Positions 34,871 to 44,048 of a stretch of DNA of 64,000 nt are shown piece by piece. This DNA comes from Paenibacillus amylolyticus (GTDB lineage: Bacteria > Bacillota > Bacilli > Paenibacillales > Paenibacillaceae). A program made the position numbers and the translations under genes. Below the pieces are notes generated by a model that saw only the letters and a list, made by a program, of their open reading frames with translations, ran no database searches and was not told where the DNA came from. The stretch covers positions 2,480,001 to 2,544,000 of the forward strand of contig NZ_BCNV01000001.1 of the NCBI RefSeq assembly GCF_001570725.1, written 5' to 3'. Within the stretch, counting starts at the first letter, position 1, and each line of letters starts with the position of its first letter.

Positions 34871-35986
34871 TTATTCGTTCAGCGCCAGTTTCAGAGCCTC
34901 CAAATTTTGTCTCATCTCGCTAATGTAGTCCATACCCGCCGCGATCTCTTCTTCGGTGAGTCCCTCAATCGGATTTAATACAGCCGTTTTGGCTCCCACT
35001 TCACTTGCGATCGTCTCAGACACTTTGGATGAAACCAGTGTTTCGAAGAAAATTGTCTTCACCTGATGCTCTTTCGCAAAATCAATGACAGATGCCATCT
35101 GTGCTGCCGAAGGTTCTTGCTCAGGAGACAATCCTGCGATGGGCACCTGTTGCAATCCATATTCCTTGGCAAGGTAGCCAAATGCAGCGTGTTGTGTGAT
35201 AAAATCCTTGCGTTTGCTATCCGTCACAGCCGCCTTGAAGTCCTGATCCAGTGATTCCAGTTGAACAACGTAGGCATCTGCATTCTGCTTGAACTGTTCG
35301 GCATGTTCCGGGGCAGCCTGTGCCAGTCCTGCTTCAATATTGCGCACTTCTTTTACAGCCAATGCAGGTGATAGCCATACATGGGGATCAAGTCCACCGT
35401 GATCGTGATCATGTCCTGCTTCTGCCTCGGCGTCATGATCGTGGTCGTGTTCTTCAGTAGTCGCTTCATCCGCATGTTCGTGATCATGTGCTTCTGTAGT
35501 CGCTTCATTCGCATGGTCATGATCGTGGTCATGTTCTGTTGCCTCTGAATCTTCATGATGGTGATCATGCTCTCCACCTTCAAGCAGGTTGATGCCCTTG
35601 CTTGCTTCCACCTGAATGAGCGAAGCGTTGCTTAGACTTCCGGTGACCTGATCAATCCATGATTCCATACCCGCACCGTTGTATACAAGCACGTCCGCTT
35701 TTTCAATGCTGGCAATATCTTGTGGTGTGGGCTCCCAATCATGAGGCTCCATTCCTGCTGGAACGAGTGTATGCACATCGGCCAGATCACCTGCCACATT
35801 TTTGGTGAACTCATACATCGGGTAGAAGCTGACCTGCACGTTTAATTTTGTGGTTTCCGTCTCGACTGGAACGGAATTGCCTGTCGAAGCTGCATTTGCA
35901 TCAGAAGCGGATTTTTGTCCGCAGCCTGCGACGATAAGTGTGAGACTGAACAACAATCCGAGCGTAGCTTTTTTACTGAATTTCAT
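34871..35986 (-). CDS. znuA: Zinc-binding lipoprotein of a zinc ABC importer
   Basis: 371 residues. Lipoprotein signal 'LIVAGCGQ' fixes the start at ATG 35986 with AGGAGGAA 8 bases upstream. Cluster A-I binding protein: zinc ligands in 'EPHDWEPTP', 'DPHVWLSP' and 'QHAAFGYLAKEYG'. Between the first two is a long His/Asp/Glu-rich loop with three 13-residue repeats. It delivers Zn2+ to ZnuB. Overlaps the 3' end of znuB by 14 bases; last gene of a znuC-znuB-znuA operon controlled by the Zur box at 37534. Manganese binding is unlikely given the His loop. Confidence 0.95.
   Translation of the reverse strand: MKFSKKATLGLLFSLTLIVAGCGQKSASDANAASTGNSVPVETETTKLNVQVSFYPMYEFTKNVAGDLADVHTLVPAGMEPHDWEPTPQDIASIEKADVLVYNGAGMESWIDQVTGSLSNASLIQVEASKGINLLEGGEHDHHHEDSEATEHDHDHDHANEATTEAHDHEHADEATTEEHDHDHDAEAEAGHDHDHGGLDPHVWLSPALAVKEVRNIEAGLAQAAPEHAEQFKQNADAYVVQLESLDQDFKAAVTDSKRKDFITQHAAFGYLAKEYGLQQVPIAGLSPEQEPSAAQMASVIDFAKEHQVKTIFFETLVSSKVSETIASEVGAKTAVLNPIEGLTEEEIAAGMDYISEMRQNLEALKLALNE
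35429..35545 (-). repeat. Three 39-bp tandem repeats in the znuA His-rich loop
   Basis: Units 35507-35545, 35468-35506 and 35429-35467 encode EATEHDHDHDHAN, EATTEAHDHEHAD and EATTEEHDHDHDA. The 13-residue period is exact, so the loop has grown by in-frame duplication. Confidence 0.85.
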
Positions 35987-36866
35987 GTGATGTATTCCTC
36001 CTAGAATGGTTAACCAAGATGACGTGCTGTGATTTCGTTTCTTTGCGGTGACGCTTGCGGTTATATCGTGCAATCAGCTTTTGCGCTGATATTCCAGTCA
36101 ATAGGATGACCAACAGGATAAGTGCAATTGTTCCTCCCGGTGGTGTATTTAGATGATAAGATGTGGTGAGTCCGCTAAAAATACCGATTAAACCTGTAAT
36201 TACCGCGACAATAATCGCTGCTGTAAAACTGCGAGACACTCTTAGTGCCAAGGCAGCAGGCAATACAATGAGAGCAGAAACCAGCAACACACCGACGATC
36301 GGCATGGCTGAAGCTACAGTCATTCCTGTGAGAATGGCAAATGCAAACGATAAACCTCTTACCTGAACGCCTCCAATGGAAGCAGTCTCTTCATCGAACG
36401 TAAAGCTATACAACGGTCTTCGGAGCAGGATGAAAAAAAGTAAACCTATGACACATACTCCTGCCATCATCCACAACTGTATATCGCTAACCGCGACAAT
36501 AGATCCGAATAAGTATGAGCTGAATGTCTTGGACAGATTGGTTTTGAGACTCATCAACACTACAGCAAGAGCCAGCCCCGAAGTCATGATGATTGCCACA
36601 GGTACCTCGCTATAGGTTCGGTAACTTCGCCGCAGTTGTTCAACCAGTAATGCACCGATAATTGCAATAGCGAATCCACAGATCACGGGGTTAAGATTCA
36701 TGACCGAACCGAGCGCAACCCCTGCGAGTGAGACATGGGATAACGTGTCTGCCATAAGGACCTGCCGCCTGAGCATCAGATAGACCCCTAGAATTGGAGC
36801 GATGACTCCAATCAGTCCACCTGCCCAGAAGGCACGTTGCATGAATTCGTACTCAAACACTGCCAT
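35973..36866 (-). CDS. znuB: Zinc ABC importer permease
   Basis: 297 residues, about eight hydrophobic segments. 'YEFMQRAFWAGGLIGVIAPI' (as FMQRAFWAGGLIGV), 'ADTLSHVSLAGVALG' and 'SAMPIVGVLLVSALIVLPAA' are the AdcB/ZnuB core; the 'HVSLAG' region contacts the ATPase. The C-terminal 35 residues are basic and hydrophilic, longer than usual. It overlaps znuC by 55 bases and znuA by 14, so the operon is tightly coupled. GAGG is close to the ATG at 36866. Confidence 0.93.
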   Translation of the reverse strand: MAVFEYEFMQRAFWAGGLIGVIAPILGVYLMLRRQVLMADTLSHVSLAGVALGSVMNLNPVICGFAIAIIGALLVEQLRRSYRTYSEVPVAIIMTSGLALAVVLMSLKTNLSKTFSSYLFGSIVAVSDIQLWMMAGVCVIGLLFFILLRRPLYSFTFDEETASIGGVQVRGLSFAFAILTGMTVASAMPIVGVLLVSALIVLPAALALRVSRSFTAAIIVAVITGLIGIFSGLTTSYHLNTPPGGTIALILLVILLTGISAQKLIARYNRKRHRKETKSQHVILVNHSRRNTSHEIQ

Positions 36867-37519
36867 TCCTCACTTTCTTGCCGCTCCAAAGTAATCGTTC
36901 GATCCAATCGATTCCCCATTTCTTCCAGTCCATGAGTAACCATAATAATCGTTATCCCATGAGCATCAACATAGTGGCGCATTAGATTGTAAAATCCCTC
37001 ACGGCTATGGCGGTCCATTCCCGTTGTTGGCTCATCCAGTACCAGAACCTGCGGTTGCCCAGCCATAGCTCTTGCAATACAGATCCGCTGCTTCTGTCCG
37101 CCAGACAGCTCACCGACACGTGTATTCCGATATTCCCACATGCCAACTTCCCTCAGACTGCGTTCAACGATAGCATCCTGCTCTGCTGTGAATCTGCGGA
37201 ATAATCCCAGCCTGGTGTAACAGCCGGACCGGACCAGTTCATTCACCGTACTGGGAAATCCACTATTGAACGATGCCACCTGCTGGGGCACATAACCGAT
37301 ATTGGACTTGTTCCCACGTTTCAACTGCGGATTCATATGTATCGTGCCGCTCCAGGGCTTCAATAGCCCCAGCAGCAGCTTTAACAGGGTCGTTTTGGCA
37401 GAACCATTGGGACCTGTGATGCCTATGAACTCTCCCACATGGATATCCAGCGACAGTTGATCAATGACCGGCTCTTTGCCGTATCCAAATACAACATCAC
37501 GCATGGAGGATAATATCAT
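36812..37519 (-). CDS. znuC: Zinc ABC importer ATP-binding protein
   Basis: 235 residues. Walker A GPNGSAKTT, Q-loop 'YVPQQ', signature LSGGQ, Walker B 'VLVLDEPTTGMD' and switch His 'MVTHGLEE'. Powers zinc uptake with ZnuB and ZnuA. First gene of the operon; a Zur box lies 15 bases before its start codon, so it should be derepressed when zinc is low. Confidence 0.94.
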   Translation of the reverse strand: MILSSMRDVVFGYGKEPVIDQLSLDIHVGEFIGITGPNGSAKTTLLKLLLGLLKPWSGTIHMNPQLKRGNKSNIGYVPQQVASFNSGFPSTVNELVRSGCYTRLGLFRRFTAEQDAIVERSLREVGMWEYRNTRVGELSGGQKQRICIARAMAGQPQVLVLDEPTTGMDRHSREGFYNLMRHYVDAHGITIIMVTHGLEEMGNRLDRTITLERQESEEWQCLSTNSCNVPSGQVD

Positions 37520-37533
37520 GCCTTTCCCTCTTT

Positions 37534-37548
37534 TCGTAAATATTACGA
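37534..37548. promoter_or_regulatory. Zur box upstream of znuCBA
   Basis: TCGTAAATATTACGA: perfect arms TCGTAA and TTACGA around ATA, matching the Bacillus Zur consensus TCGTAATnATTACGA. Confidence 0.85.
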
Positions 37549-37567
37549 TTTAAAAACAACAAAAAAT

Positions 37568-37717
37568 TTATCTGGTTTCCCGGTGGATCGTCATTTTCTT
37601 CAAACGTGGGGAGTACTTCTTCATCTCAAGTCTCTCTGGATGGTTACGTTTGTTCTTGGTTGTTGTATAGTTGCGGTCCCCGCACTCGGTGCAGGCTAAG
37701 GTTACAATGACTCTCAT
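37568..37717 (-). CDS. rpmG: 50S ribosomal protein L33, cysteine-depleted form
   Basis: 49 residues: '[20 protein letters not shown]', '[20 protein letters not shown]' and a final HRETR. Only the first cysteine pair (CTEC) remains; the second pair normally in 'YCP' is Ser here (YSPRLKK), so the zinc ribbon cannot form. It starts with ATG 8 bases after AGAGGAGG. A Zur box lies 24 bases upstream, so it would replace zinc-binding L33 during zinc limitation and free ribosomal zinc. Confidence 0.93.
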   Translation of the reverse strand: MRVIVTLACTECGDRNYTTTKNKRNHPERLEMKKYSPRLKKMTIHRETR

Positions 37718-37740
37718 GGTTGTTGCCTCCTCTAATTTAA

Positions 37741-37755
37741 TCGTAATTATTACTA
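37741..37755. promoter_or_regulatory. Zur box upstream of rpmG
   Basis: TCGTAATTATTACTA, one mismatch in the right arm. It shares over 20 bases of identical context with the box at 40051. Confidence 0.8.
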
Positions 37756-37820
37756 TTTAATGATATTAGCCTATGCTTTTTCGTTTGTCAACTCCATATC
37801 TGCGAAAGTAAAATTTTGTA

Positions 37821-37848
37821 TTCACATTATAATTACATATGATATACT
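37821..37848 (+). promoter_or_regulatory. Promoter of the stalk-domain protein gene
   Basis: TTCACA, 16-base spacer, TATACT. Divergent from rpmG. Confidence 0.55.
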
Positions 37849-37886
37849 GCTTTGGTATGATTATACTTTACCTACGGAGGAACTAG

Positions 37887-38744
37887 ATGAAGATCAAAAA
37901 ATCAACTTTTATTGGGTCATTGGTAGCATGCAGTTTGGCTTTCGGTGCCCTCGGTGTAGCAGCTTCAAACGGAATTCAAGATATTGAAGCAGCACTCGAC
38001 AGCAACATTAGCTTTAAAGTAAACGGTTTGTCTTGGACACCCAAGAATGAAGCCGGAGACAAATTGAATGCACTGGTATATGACGGTGATGTTTACCTGC
38101 CTGTAAGTACCACAGCAGAAGCGCTGGGAGCCAACGTATCTCTGAATGTTAGCAACAAAGTTGTAAGTATCACTAATTCAGGTAGCGGTAAGTCAAGCAG
38201 TTCGAGTAGTAATAACAGCAGTACAGGTACCAAAGGTTCTGAAGATTCAAGTAAACCAAGTAGTTCAAGTAACTCAAGCACTTCTGGCTCAATCAAGATG
38301 ACTGGAACTGACGCTCAGATGATAGTCAAATTGCAAAAAGAATCTTTAACATTGATCAAAATGTATGGTAAAGCACTTAAAACAGGTAGCACTAGTGAAT
38401 TTGATAAATACATAGATGCTAAAGTTATCGAAAATCCCGAGATCGACATTTTTGATCTGGGTAAGCAATCCCAAAAAGATAAATTTAAGACTACAGTCAA
38501 AGGTATCATTGCAGCAAATGATAAAAAAACGCTGACTAAATATGCAGATCAGTTGATTAACATCAAATCAGCTGATTTTAAAGTGATTGCAATGAACGAT
38601 AAAACCAAAACAAGACACAGTTACAAAGCCATTTATTATCCACAAGGATGGACGGGTTCCTATGGAGTGTACCTGACCTTTGTGTTTAGTCCGCAAAAAA
38701 GCGGCAATGGTGATTTTTATCTTGGCGATTTGTACTTTAGCTAA
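37887..38744 (+). CDS. Secreted stalk-domain (copper amine oxidase N-like) protein
   Basis: 285 residues. Signal peptide ('IGSLVACSLAFGALGVAAS'), then a ~55-residue stalk/copper-amine-oxidase N-terminal-like domain ('FKVNGLSWTPKNEAG', 'LVYDGDVYLPVSTTAEALGA', 'KVVSI'), a Ser/Asn-rich linker of about 45 residues, and a C-terminal alpha/beta domain of ~140 residues with no family I recognise ('FDKYIDAKVIENPEIDIFD', 'YYPQGWTGSYGVYLTFVFS'). Stalk domains attach Paenibacillus exoproteins to the wall or to partners. GGAGGAACTAG precedes the ATG. It is flanked by zinc genes but has its own promoter and no Zur box. Confidence 0.82.
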   Translation: MKIKKSTFIGSLVACSLAFGALGVAASNGIQDIEAALDSNISFKVNGLSWTPKNEAGDKLNALVYDGDVYLPVSTTAEALGANVSLNVSNKVVSITNSGSGKSSSSSSNNSSTGTKGSEDSSKPSSSSNSSTSGSIKMTGTDAQMIVKLQKESLTLIKMYGKALKTGSTSEFDKYIDAKVIENPEIDIFDLGKQSQKDKFKTTVKGIIAANDKKTLTKYADQLINIKSADFKVIAMNDKTKTRHSYKAIYYPQGWTGSYGVYLTFVFSPQKSGNGDFYLGDLYFS

Positions 38745-38768
38745 AACCCTTAATACAATATCAGCATT

Positions 38769-38810
38769 GATCTTCAGGGGCACTATTGCACTTGAAGATC
38801 TTTTCTTTTT
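38769..38810 (+). terminator. Terminator of the stalk-domain gene
   Basis: GATCTTCA (38769-38776) and TGAAGATC (38793-38800), with inner GCA/TGC pairing, followed by TTTTCTTTTT. Confidence 0.88.
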
Positions 38811-38813
38811 ACT

Positions 38814-40013
38814 TCAATTCCACGCGGGAAAAGGATCTTTCAGTTCACGCCAGTTCATCCACATCTCTTCCTCCGTAAGAAGGGTCTCATCCAATGTACG
38901 TTCAATCTCCGCCCGGTCCATATCAATGCCGATAAATACTAATTTGGTTACGCGATCACCCCACTCATCATCCCAGTCCGGTATGCTTGGCAATGTATCG
39001 CCAAAATGAAGTTGCCTTTCCTCCTCACTCATCGCACCTACCCATATTCCTGCTGGCGCAAGCTGCTTCGATGTGCCTGCGTGACTGAAAGAGATCGCCA
39101 TATGGTTCCTTGTCGCTAGCCACATCAGGCCTTTGGATCGCACGATGTTATCTGGCCATTTCGCAATCCAACGCAGCAACCGTTCCGGGTGGAATGGACG
39201 TTTACGATGATAGACAAATGAATGAATTCCATATTCTTCAGTCTCCGGGGTATGTTCCTCTTTCATTAATTCGCGGATCCAACCCGCAGACTGGCTTGCT
39301 TTTTCAAAATCAAAACGTCCCGTATTCAATATCTCTCTCGGATCAATCTGCCCATGTGTCGTGCGAATGAGCTTGGCTTCCGGTTGCATGGCGTGTAGTG
39401 CCTTCTCAAGCCTCGAAAGTTCTTCCTCCGATACCAAATCACATTTGTTCAGAATCAGCACATCACAGAATTCCACCTGATCCGTCAGCAGATGAACGAT
39501 TCCGCGAACATCGTCCTCCCCGGCTTCCTGTCCACGATCCTTCAATGTTTCTTTGGAATAAAAATCACGCCAGAACTGGGCAGCATCAACAACCGTAACC
39601 ATTGTGTCGAGACGAGTGAATTTCGTCAAATCAATGCCAAGTTCCTCATCGATATACGTAAACGTCTGCGCAACAGGTACCGGCTCACCAATACCCGTGG
39701 ATTCTATCAATATGTAGTCAAAAGAACCATCTAACGCCAGCCGCTCGACTTCTTTCAACAGATCCTCCCGCAATGTGCAGCAGATGCAACCATTGGACAT
39801 CTCTACCAGCTTCTCATCAATACGTGATAATCCTCCACCATCTCGTATTAAACCTGCATCAATATTAACCTCACTGAGATCATTGACGATGACAGCAACC
39901 CGCATCCCCTCGCGGTTATGAAGCACATGATTGAGAAGTGTCGTTTTGCCTGCACCCAAATATCCACTAAGTACGGTTACTGGAACCCGCTGTTGAACCT
40001 GTTGATCTGACAT
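38814..40013 (-). CDS. yciC: COG0523 GTPase, zinc metallochaperone type (YciC/ZagA-like)
   Basis: 399 residues. P-loop '[11 protein letters not shown]', the family-defining metal site '[11 protein letters not shown]' (CxCC), 'IESTGIGEP', NKCD base-recognition motif, and the C-terminal CobW domain ('[20 protein letters not shown]'). ATG 40013 is chosen because GGAGG sits 8 bases upstream; an in-frame GTG five codons earlier overlaps it. Preceded by a Zur box at 40051, so it is a zinc-starvation gene; in Bacillus the homologue delivers zinc to essential folate enzyme FolE. Confidence 0.92.
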   Translation of the reverse strand: MSDQQVQQRVPVTVLSGYLGAGKTTLLNHVLHNREGMRVAVIVNDLSEVNIDAGLIRDGGGLSRIDEKLVEMSNGCICCTLREDLLKEVERLALDGSFDYILIESTGIGEPVPVAQTFTYIDEELGIDLTKFTRLDTMVTVVDAAQFWRDFYSKETLKDRGQEAGEDDVRGIVHLLTDQVEFCDVLILNKCDLVSEEELSRLEKALHAMQPEAKLIRTTHGQIDPREILNTGRFDFEKASQSAGWIRELMKEEHTPETEEYGIHSFVYHRKRPFHPERLLRWIAKWPDNIVRSKGLMWLATRNHMAISFSHAGTSKQLAPAGIWVGAMSEEERQLHFGDTLPSIPDWDDEWGDRVTKLVFIGIDMDRAEIERTLDETLLTEEEMWMNWRELKDPFPAWN

Positions 40014-40050
40014 TTCTTCTTCCTCCACTCTGTTTAAGTTGCGACTTTAA

Positions 40051-40065
40051 TCGTAATTATTACTA
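40051..40065. promoter_or_regulatory. Zur box in the divergent yciC-permease spacer
   Basis: TCGTAATTATTACTA, identical to the box at 37741. Being between divergent genes it could control both yciC and the permease; a further half site AATCGTAA lies at about 40142. Confidence 0.82.
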
Positions 40066-40236
40066 TTAAGGATGATCAATCCGAACTATACCGCAGTTTT
40101 CTTTGGGTTGTCAACTCTAAAATGATGAAGAATCTTGATTAATCGTAAAAATGTTGATTAGAACATAGGAATGATGTATGTTGCCGCACGTACAAGCATA
40201 TATTTTAGTAAAGTCCTAGTTGTGGAGGTCTGTTTC

Positions 40237-41277
40237 ATGAAAATGGCAGCCAATCTGAAGCTCCTGTCCTTCCTGATCCCTTGTGCATTTCTTGTTCCCG
40301 TGTTGATCACAATGGCTCCAGACTTGAAGGAAGCATGGAACAGTGAAGCTTTGCAAAATATGAAAACCGTATTCATAGGTATTTTCCTTGAAGCCGCACC
40401 TTTTCTGCTCATGGGTGTGTTATTGTCCTCGCTCATGCAGTGGTTTGTATCCGAAGAAATGGTCCGCAGACTAACGCCCAAGAATCCGATCGGCGGTGTG
40501 CTGGTCGCAGGACTGCTCGGTATTATTTTCCCCATCTGTGAATGTGGCATGATCCCCGTAGTGAGAAGGTTGATGCACAAAGGCATGCCAGCCTATATCG
40601 CAGTTACGTTCATCTTGAGTGGTCCCGTAGTCAATCCCATCGTATTTACCGCAACTTTGCTCGCCTTTCCCTCCCATCCTGAGATTACCATTGCCCGCAT
40701 GGGATTGGCCTTTGCCGTAGCAGCTTCCATAGGCATGCTCGTGTATGTGTTTGTTCGTCGAAATCCTCTTCGGATGCCAAAGGTCGCAGTGACAGAAGTC
40801 AAAACACATCCTGGGTTTAAAATGGCGCAACCTCATGCTCATGCACACGCAAATGCTCATGATCACAACCATGTGAAAAACTGGCGCAGCTTCTTCATTC
40901 ATGCCGGAGACGAATTCGTCGATATGAGCAAATATCTGGTGATTGGTGCCTTGATTACAGCCTGCATCCAGACATTCATTAGCCGCAGCGATCTGATCTC
41001 ACTTGGCAATGGTCCTGTTGCCTCCTATGTATTCATGATGGGATTTGCTTATGTGCTGTCTCTCTGCTCCACTTCTGATGCTTTTGTGGCTTCTGCGTTC
41101 TCACATACGTTTGCACTGGGGCCGCTGGTATCCTTCCTTGTACTTGGTCCGATGCTAGATTTCAAAAGCACCCTGATGCTGCTCTCGACCTTCCGTACTC
41201 GGTTTGTTATAGGTCTAAGTCTAGCGATTATCACACTCGTCTTCGTCGGCTCGTGGTTGATTAATCTGCTGGTATAA
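40237..41277 (+). CDS. Permease of the DUF318/ArsP-like family (YcgR-like)
   Basis: 346 residues, eight or more membrane helices in two halves. The family motif 'FPICECGMIPVVRRL' holds a Cys-x-Cys pair; a second conserved region is 'SLCSTSDAFVASAF'. Between halves is a His-rich cytoplasmic loop ('PHAHAHANAHDHNH'), suggesting a metal cargo. ATG 40237 follows GGAGG by 8 bases; the longer frame upstream lacks a site. It is divergent from yciC across a Zur box and precedes a DUF1980 gene, the arrangement of B. subtilis ycgR-ycgQ. Zinc or another divalent metal is likely but unproven. Confidence 0.85.
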   Translation: MKMAANLKLLSFLIPCAFLVPVLITMAPDLKEAWNSEALQNMKTVFIGIFLEAAPFLLMGVLLSSLMQWFVSEEMVRRLTPKNPIGGVLVAGLLGIIFPICECGMIPVVRRLMHKGMPAYIAVTFILSGPVVNPIVFTATLLAFPSHPEITIARMGLAFAVAASIGMLVYVFVRRNPLRMPKVAVTEVKTHPGFKMAQPHAHAHANAHDHNHVKNWRSFFIHAGDEFVDMSKYLVIGALITACIQTFISRSDLISLGNGPVASYVFMMGFAYVLSLCSTSDAFVASAFSHTFALGPLVSFLVLGPMLDFKSTLMLLSTFRTRFVIGLSLAIITLVFVGSWLINLLV

Positions 41278-41359
41278 ACGTTGGGCAACATTCTTCATGA
41301 CCTGAATGGTTAATCCCATGAACTTTCATCCTGACGATTAATAGAGAAGAGGTGATGAT

Positions 41360-42343
41360 ATGAACCAGACTGTCTATACGATGAGCAAACCTCCCGTTCC
41401 AAAATCACACTTCATTCAATGGCATAACCTGATCCGTGCGGTATGGATCGGTGGGCTTGCGGTATACATTATTCACTTGAATTCAAGTGACTCACTTCAT
41501 TATTATTTGGCTCCTACCATGCAAAAACTGCTATTATGCTGCCCTGTTCCCTTATTGTTTATTGCTGTTATCATGGCCTGGCATGGACTGTTCGGTAGGA
41601 ACGAGGTTCATTGCGACTGTGAGCATCCTCCGCCTTCCGGGTTCCTTCGCAGCTCAATGGTATATGGTCTGATTGCTATACCCTTATTGCTGGGATTTCT
41701 GTTACCTGATCGGGCTCTCGGCAGCTCCATGGCCAGTCAGAAAGGTATGTCTCTCACCTATGCTCTTCCCGAGATTCGTCGGAAAGAACCGTTACCTGAT
41801 CCGGCAGCGCAATTGAATGTACAAGATCTTACACAACAACCAACGGCTGTTCAGTCTGCATCGACCACCAAAGTACAATTCATTCCCCCAGACGAGTATA
41901 GCCGCGAATTCGCTGAACTGGCGAAGAAGTTGTATGCAGAACAGGTCATCCGAGTCTATCCTGAGATTTTCTCTGAAACACTCGGTACGATCGACATGTT
42001 CCAGCGACAATTTGCAGGCAAAGATATCTCGTTAACCGGATTCGTCTATCGGGACAAAAGCATGGATCATGAATCACATTTTGCACTGGGACGATTTCTC
42101 GTCATGTGTTGCCCCGCGGATGCGGCTCCCTTTGGCGTGATGATTCACATTCCAGATGCGGATAGCTTCCCTACAGATAGTTGGGTGCAAATCGATGGCA
42201 GCATCGGCTCAGCACAGGTGAATGGTAAGGATACGATTGAGATTCGGGCAACAAAGGTGACCCCTGTAGCCGAGCCGTCTACGCCTTACATTTACACAAG
42301 TGCAGATTCGGTGATGGCGTATGAGCAAATAAAGAGCGAGTAG
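41360..42343 (+). CDS. DUF1980 / TIGR03943 family membrane protein (YcgQ-like)
   Basis: 327 residues. Two or three N-terminal membrane helices with 'CCPVPLLFIAVIMAWHGLFG' (as LLCCPVPLLFIAVI) and a Cys/His cluster 'VHCDCEHPPP', then an extracytoplasmic domain with OB-like 'LTGFVYRD', 'FALGRFLVMCCPADAAPFGV' and 'WVQIDGSIG'. It is the constant partner of the preceding permease and follows it by 82 bases. Possibly a metal-handling subunit; function unproven. AGAGGTGATGAT before the ATG. Confidence 0.85.
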   Translation: MNQTVYTMSKPPVPKSHFIQWHNLIRAVWIGGLAVYIIHLNSSDSLHYYLAPTMQKLLLCCPVPLLFIAVIMAWHGLFGRNEVHCDCEHPPPSGFLRSSMVYGLIAIPLLLGFLLPDRALGSSMASQKGMSLTYALPEIRRKEPLPDPAAQLNVQDLTQQPTAVQSASTTKVQFIPPDEYSREFAELAKKLYAEQVIRVYPEIFSETLGTIDMFQRQFAGKDISLTGFVYRDKSMDHESHFALGRFLVMCCPADAAPFGVMIHIPDADSFPTDSWVQIDGSIGSAQVNGKDTIEIRATKVTPVAEPSTPYIYTSADSVMAYEQIKSE

Positions 42344-42380
42344 TTGCTAGTAGTAGTAACTTTCACCTCAACAACGATAA

Positions 42381-42419
42381 AAAGCCCCAAAGCGATGGAT
42401 CACATCGCTTTGGGGCTTT
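42381..42419. terminator. Bidirectional terminator between DUF1980 and pdp
   Basis: A perfect 17-bp stem: 42381-42397 (AAAGCCCCAAAGCGATG) with 42403-42419, loop GATCA, A-run before and T-run after. Confidence 0.95.
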
Positions 42420-42465
42420 CATGTTCAGTCAGATATGAGATTTCATCTCGTCTGCTCTGATTGTA

Positions 42466-43767
42466 TTATTCCGTTACGATATCATGAACCAATACAGGAG
42501 CATCGGCATGATCGGCAATCGTAATGTTTTCTTTGATCTTCGCAATGACGTCAGCTACGTCTTCACGATTGGCATGGATCGTTACGAGGGACTCACCAGC
42601 TTTGACTGGGTCACCGACTTTTTTGTTCAGCATCAGACCAACAGCGAGATCAATCTCAGACTCTTTTGTTGCACGGCCTGCGCCGAGCAGCATTGCTGCC
42701 GTTCCGATTTCGTCAGCGACGATTCCGGCAACATAGCCGTCTTTGTCTGCTGGGACTTCAACCAGGTAGTTTGCTTGTGGCAAACGATCTGGATGATCCA
42801 CAACCGAAGCGTCTCCGCCTTGGTTTGCCAGGAAATCTTTGAATTTCTCCAGCGCTTTACCGTTCTGGATCACTTCTTTCAATTTCTCCTCAGCATGTTC
42901 CAAGGAATCTGCTTTGCCAGCAAGGAATACCATCTGACGTCCAAGTGCCAGACATAGTTCTTCCAGATCTTTCGGACCTTTACCTTGCAGGGTGAGGATG
43001 GCTTCTTTTACTTCAAGCGCGTTACCAATGGCCAGACCCAGTGGTTGGGACATATCGGAGATAACAGCCATCGTTTTACGTCCTACATTGTTACCGATGC
43101 TTACCATGGCATGTGCCAATTCTTTAGCATCTTCTGTTGTTTTCATGAATGCACCAGCACCCGTTTTAACATCCAATACGATCGCATCTGCGCCTGCTGC
43201 AATTTTCTTGCTCATGATGGAGCTGGCGATCAGTGGAATAGAGTTAACGGTAGCTGTTACGTCACGCAGGGCATAGAGCTTTTTGTCTGCTGGTGTAAGG
43301 TTACCACTTTGTCCGATAACCGCAACCTTGTGTTCGTTTACGAGACGAATGAACTCTTCTTTTTCAAGCTCTACGTGGAAACCAGCAACGGATTCCAACT
43401 TGTCTGTTGTACCACCCGTGTGACCAAGTCCACGTCCGGACATTTTGGCAACAGGAACGTCCAACGCAGCAACGAGCGGAGCGAGTACCAATGTTGTCGT
43501 ATCGCCCACACCTCCTGTGGAGTGCTTGTCTACTTTGATACCTTCGATGGCAGACAGGTCGATCGTTTCACCGGAGTTCACCATGGACATCGTGAGATCG
43601 GCACGCTCTTTGTCTGTCATATCTTTAAAGAATACGGCCATCGCCCATGCGCTGACTTGATAGTCCGGGATCTCTCCTTGTGTGTATCCTTGAACAACAA
43701 AATCAATCTCAGCTGTTGTCAGTTCTTTTCCGTCGCGTTTCTTGGCAATAATGTCTACCATTCTCAT
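42466..43767 (-). CDS. pdp: Pyrimidine-nucleoside phosphorylase
   Basis: 433 residues, the same length as B. subtilis Pdp. Splits uridine, thymidine and deoxyuridine with phosphate. '[20 protein letters not shown]', the signature '[17 protein letters not shown]', and '[20 protein letters not shown]' are visible. ATG 43767 has AGGAGAG 6 bases upstream; a longer frame runs into the repeat and is not used. Last gene of the deo cluster, separated from deoD by two repeat copies. Confidence 0.95.
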   Translation of the reverse strand: MRMVDIIAKKRDGKELTTAEIDFVVQGYTQGEIPDYQVSAWAMAVFFKDMTDKERADLTMSMVNSGETIDLSAIEGIKVDKHSTGGVGDTTTLVLAPLVAALDVPVAKMSGRGLGHTGGTTDKLESVAGFHVELEKEEFIRLVNEHKVAVIGQSGNLTPADKKLYALRDVTATVNSIPLIASSIMSKKIAAGADAIVLDVKTGAGAFMKTTEDAKELAHAMVSIGNNVGRKTMAVISDMSQPLGLAIGNALEVKEAILTLQGKGPKDLEELCLALGRQMVFLAGKADSLEHAEEKLKEVIQNGKALEKFKDFLANQGGDASVVDHPDRLPQANYLVEVPADKDGYVAGIVADEIGTAAMLLGAGRATKESEIDLAVGLMLNKKVGDPVKAGESLVTIHANREDVADVIAKIKENITIADHADAPVLVHDIVTE

Positions 43768-43818
43768 GATGATCTCTCCTCGGGTAAATGATTTGTATAG
43801 AACACTTTGTACTGGGAC

Positions 43819-43945
43819 CGTTCCGGCTCCGGATCGTTCCTTCGATCGCTGTTGTCTCCAAGTTTTTTTGATCCATTTTGCAATGGGAAAACTCGGAGAC
43901 AAAGGCGAACGCTTCGCTTCTTCAGAATCGATTCCGGTTCCTTCA
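43819..43945 (+). repeat. Structured intergenic repeat, copy A
   Basis: 127 bp, nearly identical to copy B 230 bp away. Central stem TTGTCTCC-a-AGTTTT / AAAACT-c-GGAGACAA encloses a second hairpin CCATT-ttgc-AATGG. Flanks are CCTTCGATCGCTG on the left and GGCGAACGCTTCGCTTCTTCAG on the right (first 20: GGCGAACGCTTCGCTTCTTC). Confidence 0.85.
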
Positions 43946-44048
43946 CTCCGTGCTTCAAACAAAAGTTTCGATCCTAATCAAAATTGATTATTGAATATAA
44001 TATACAAGAACATCTGTTGTCATCTTATACAACATTTTGATGTTAATT

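Noticed and set aside
35429..35545. Possible minisatellite or CRISPR
   Set aside because: The repeats are in frame and encode the His-rich loop of ZnuA.
42985..43791. Plus-strand open frame of 268 codons
   Set aside because: Antisense to pdp, which is unmistakable; no recognisable motif and no ribosome binding site.
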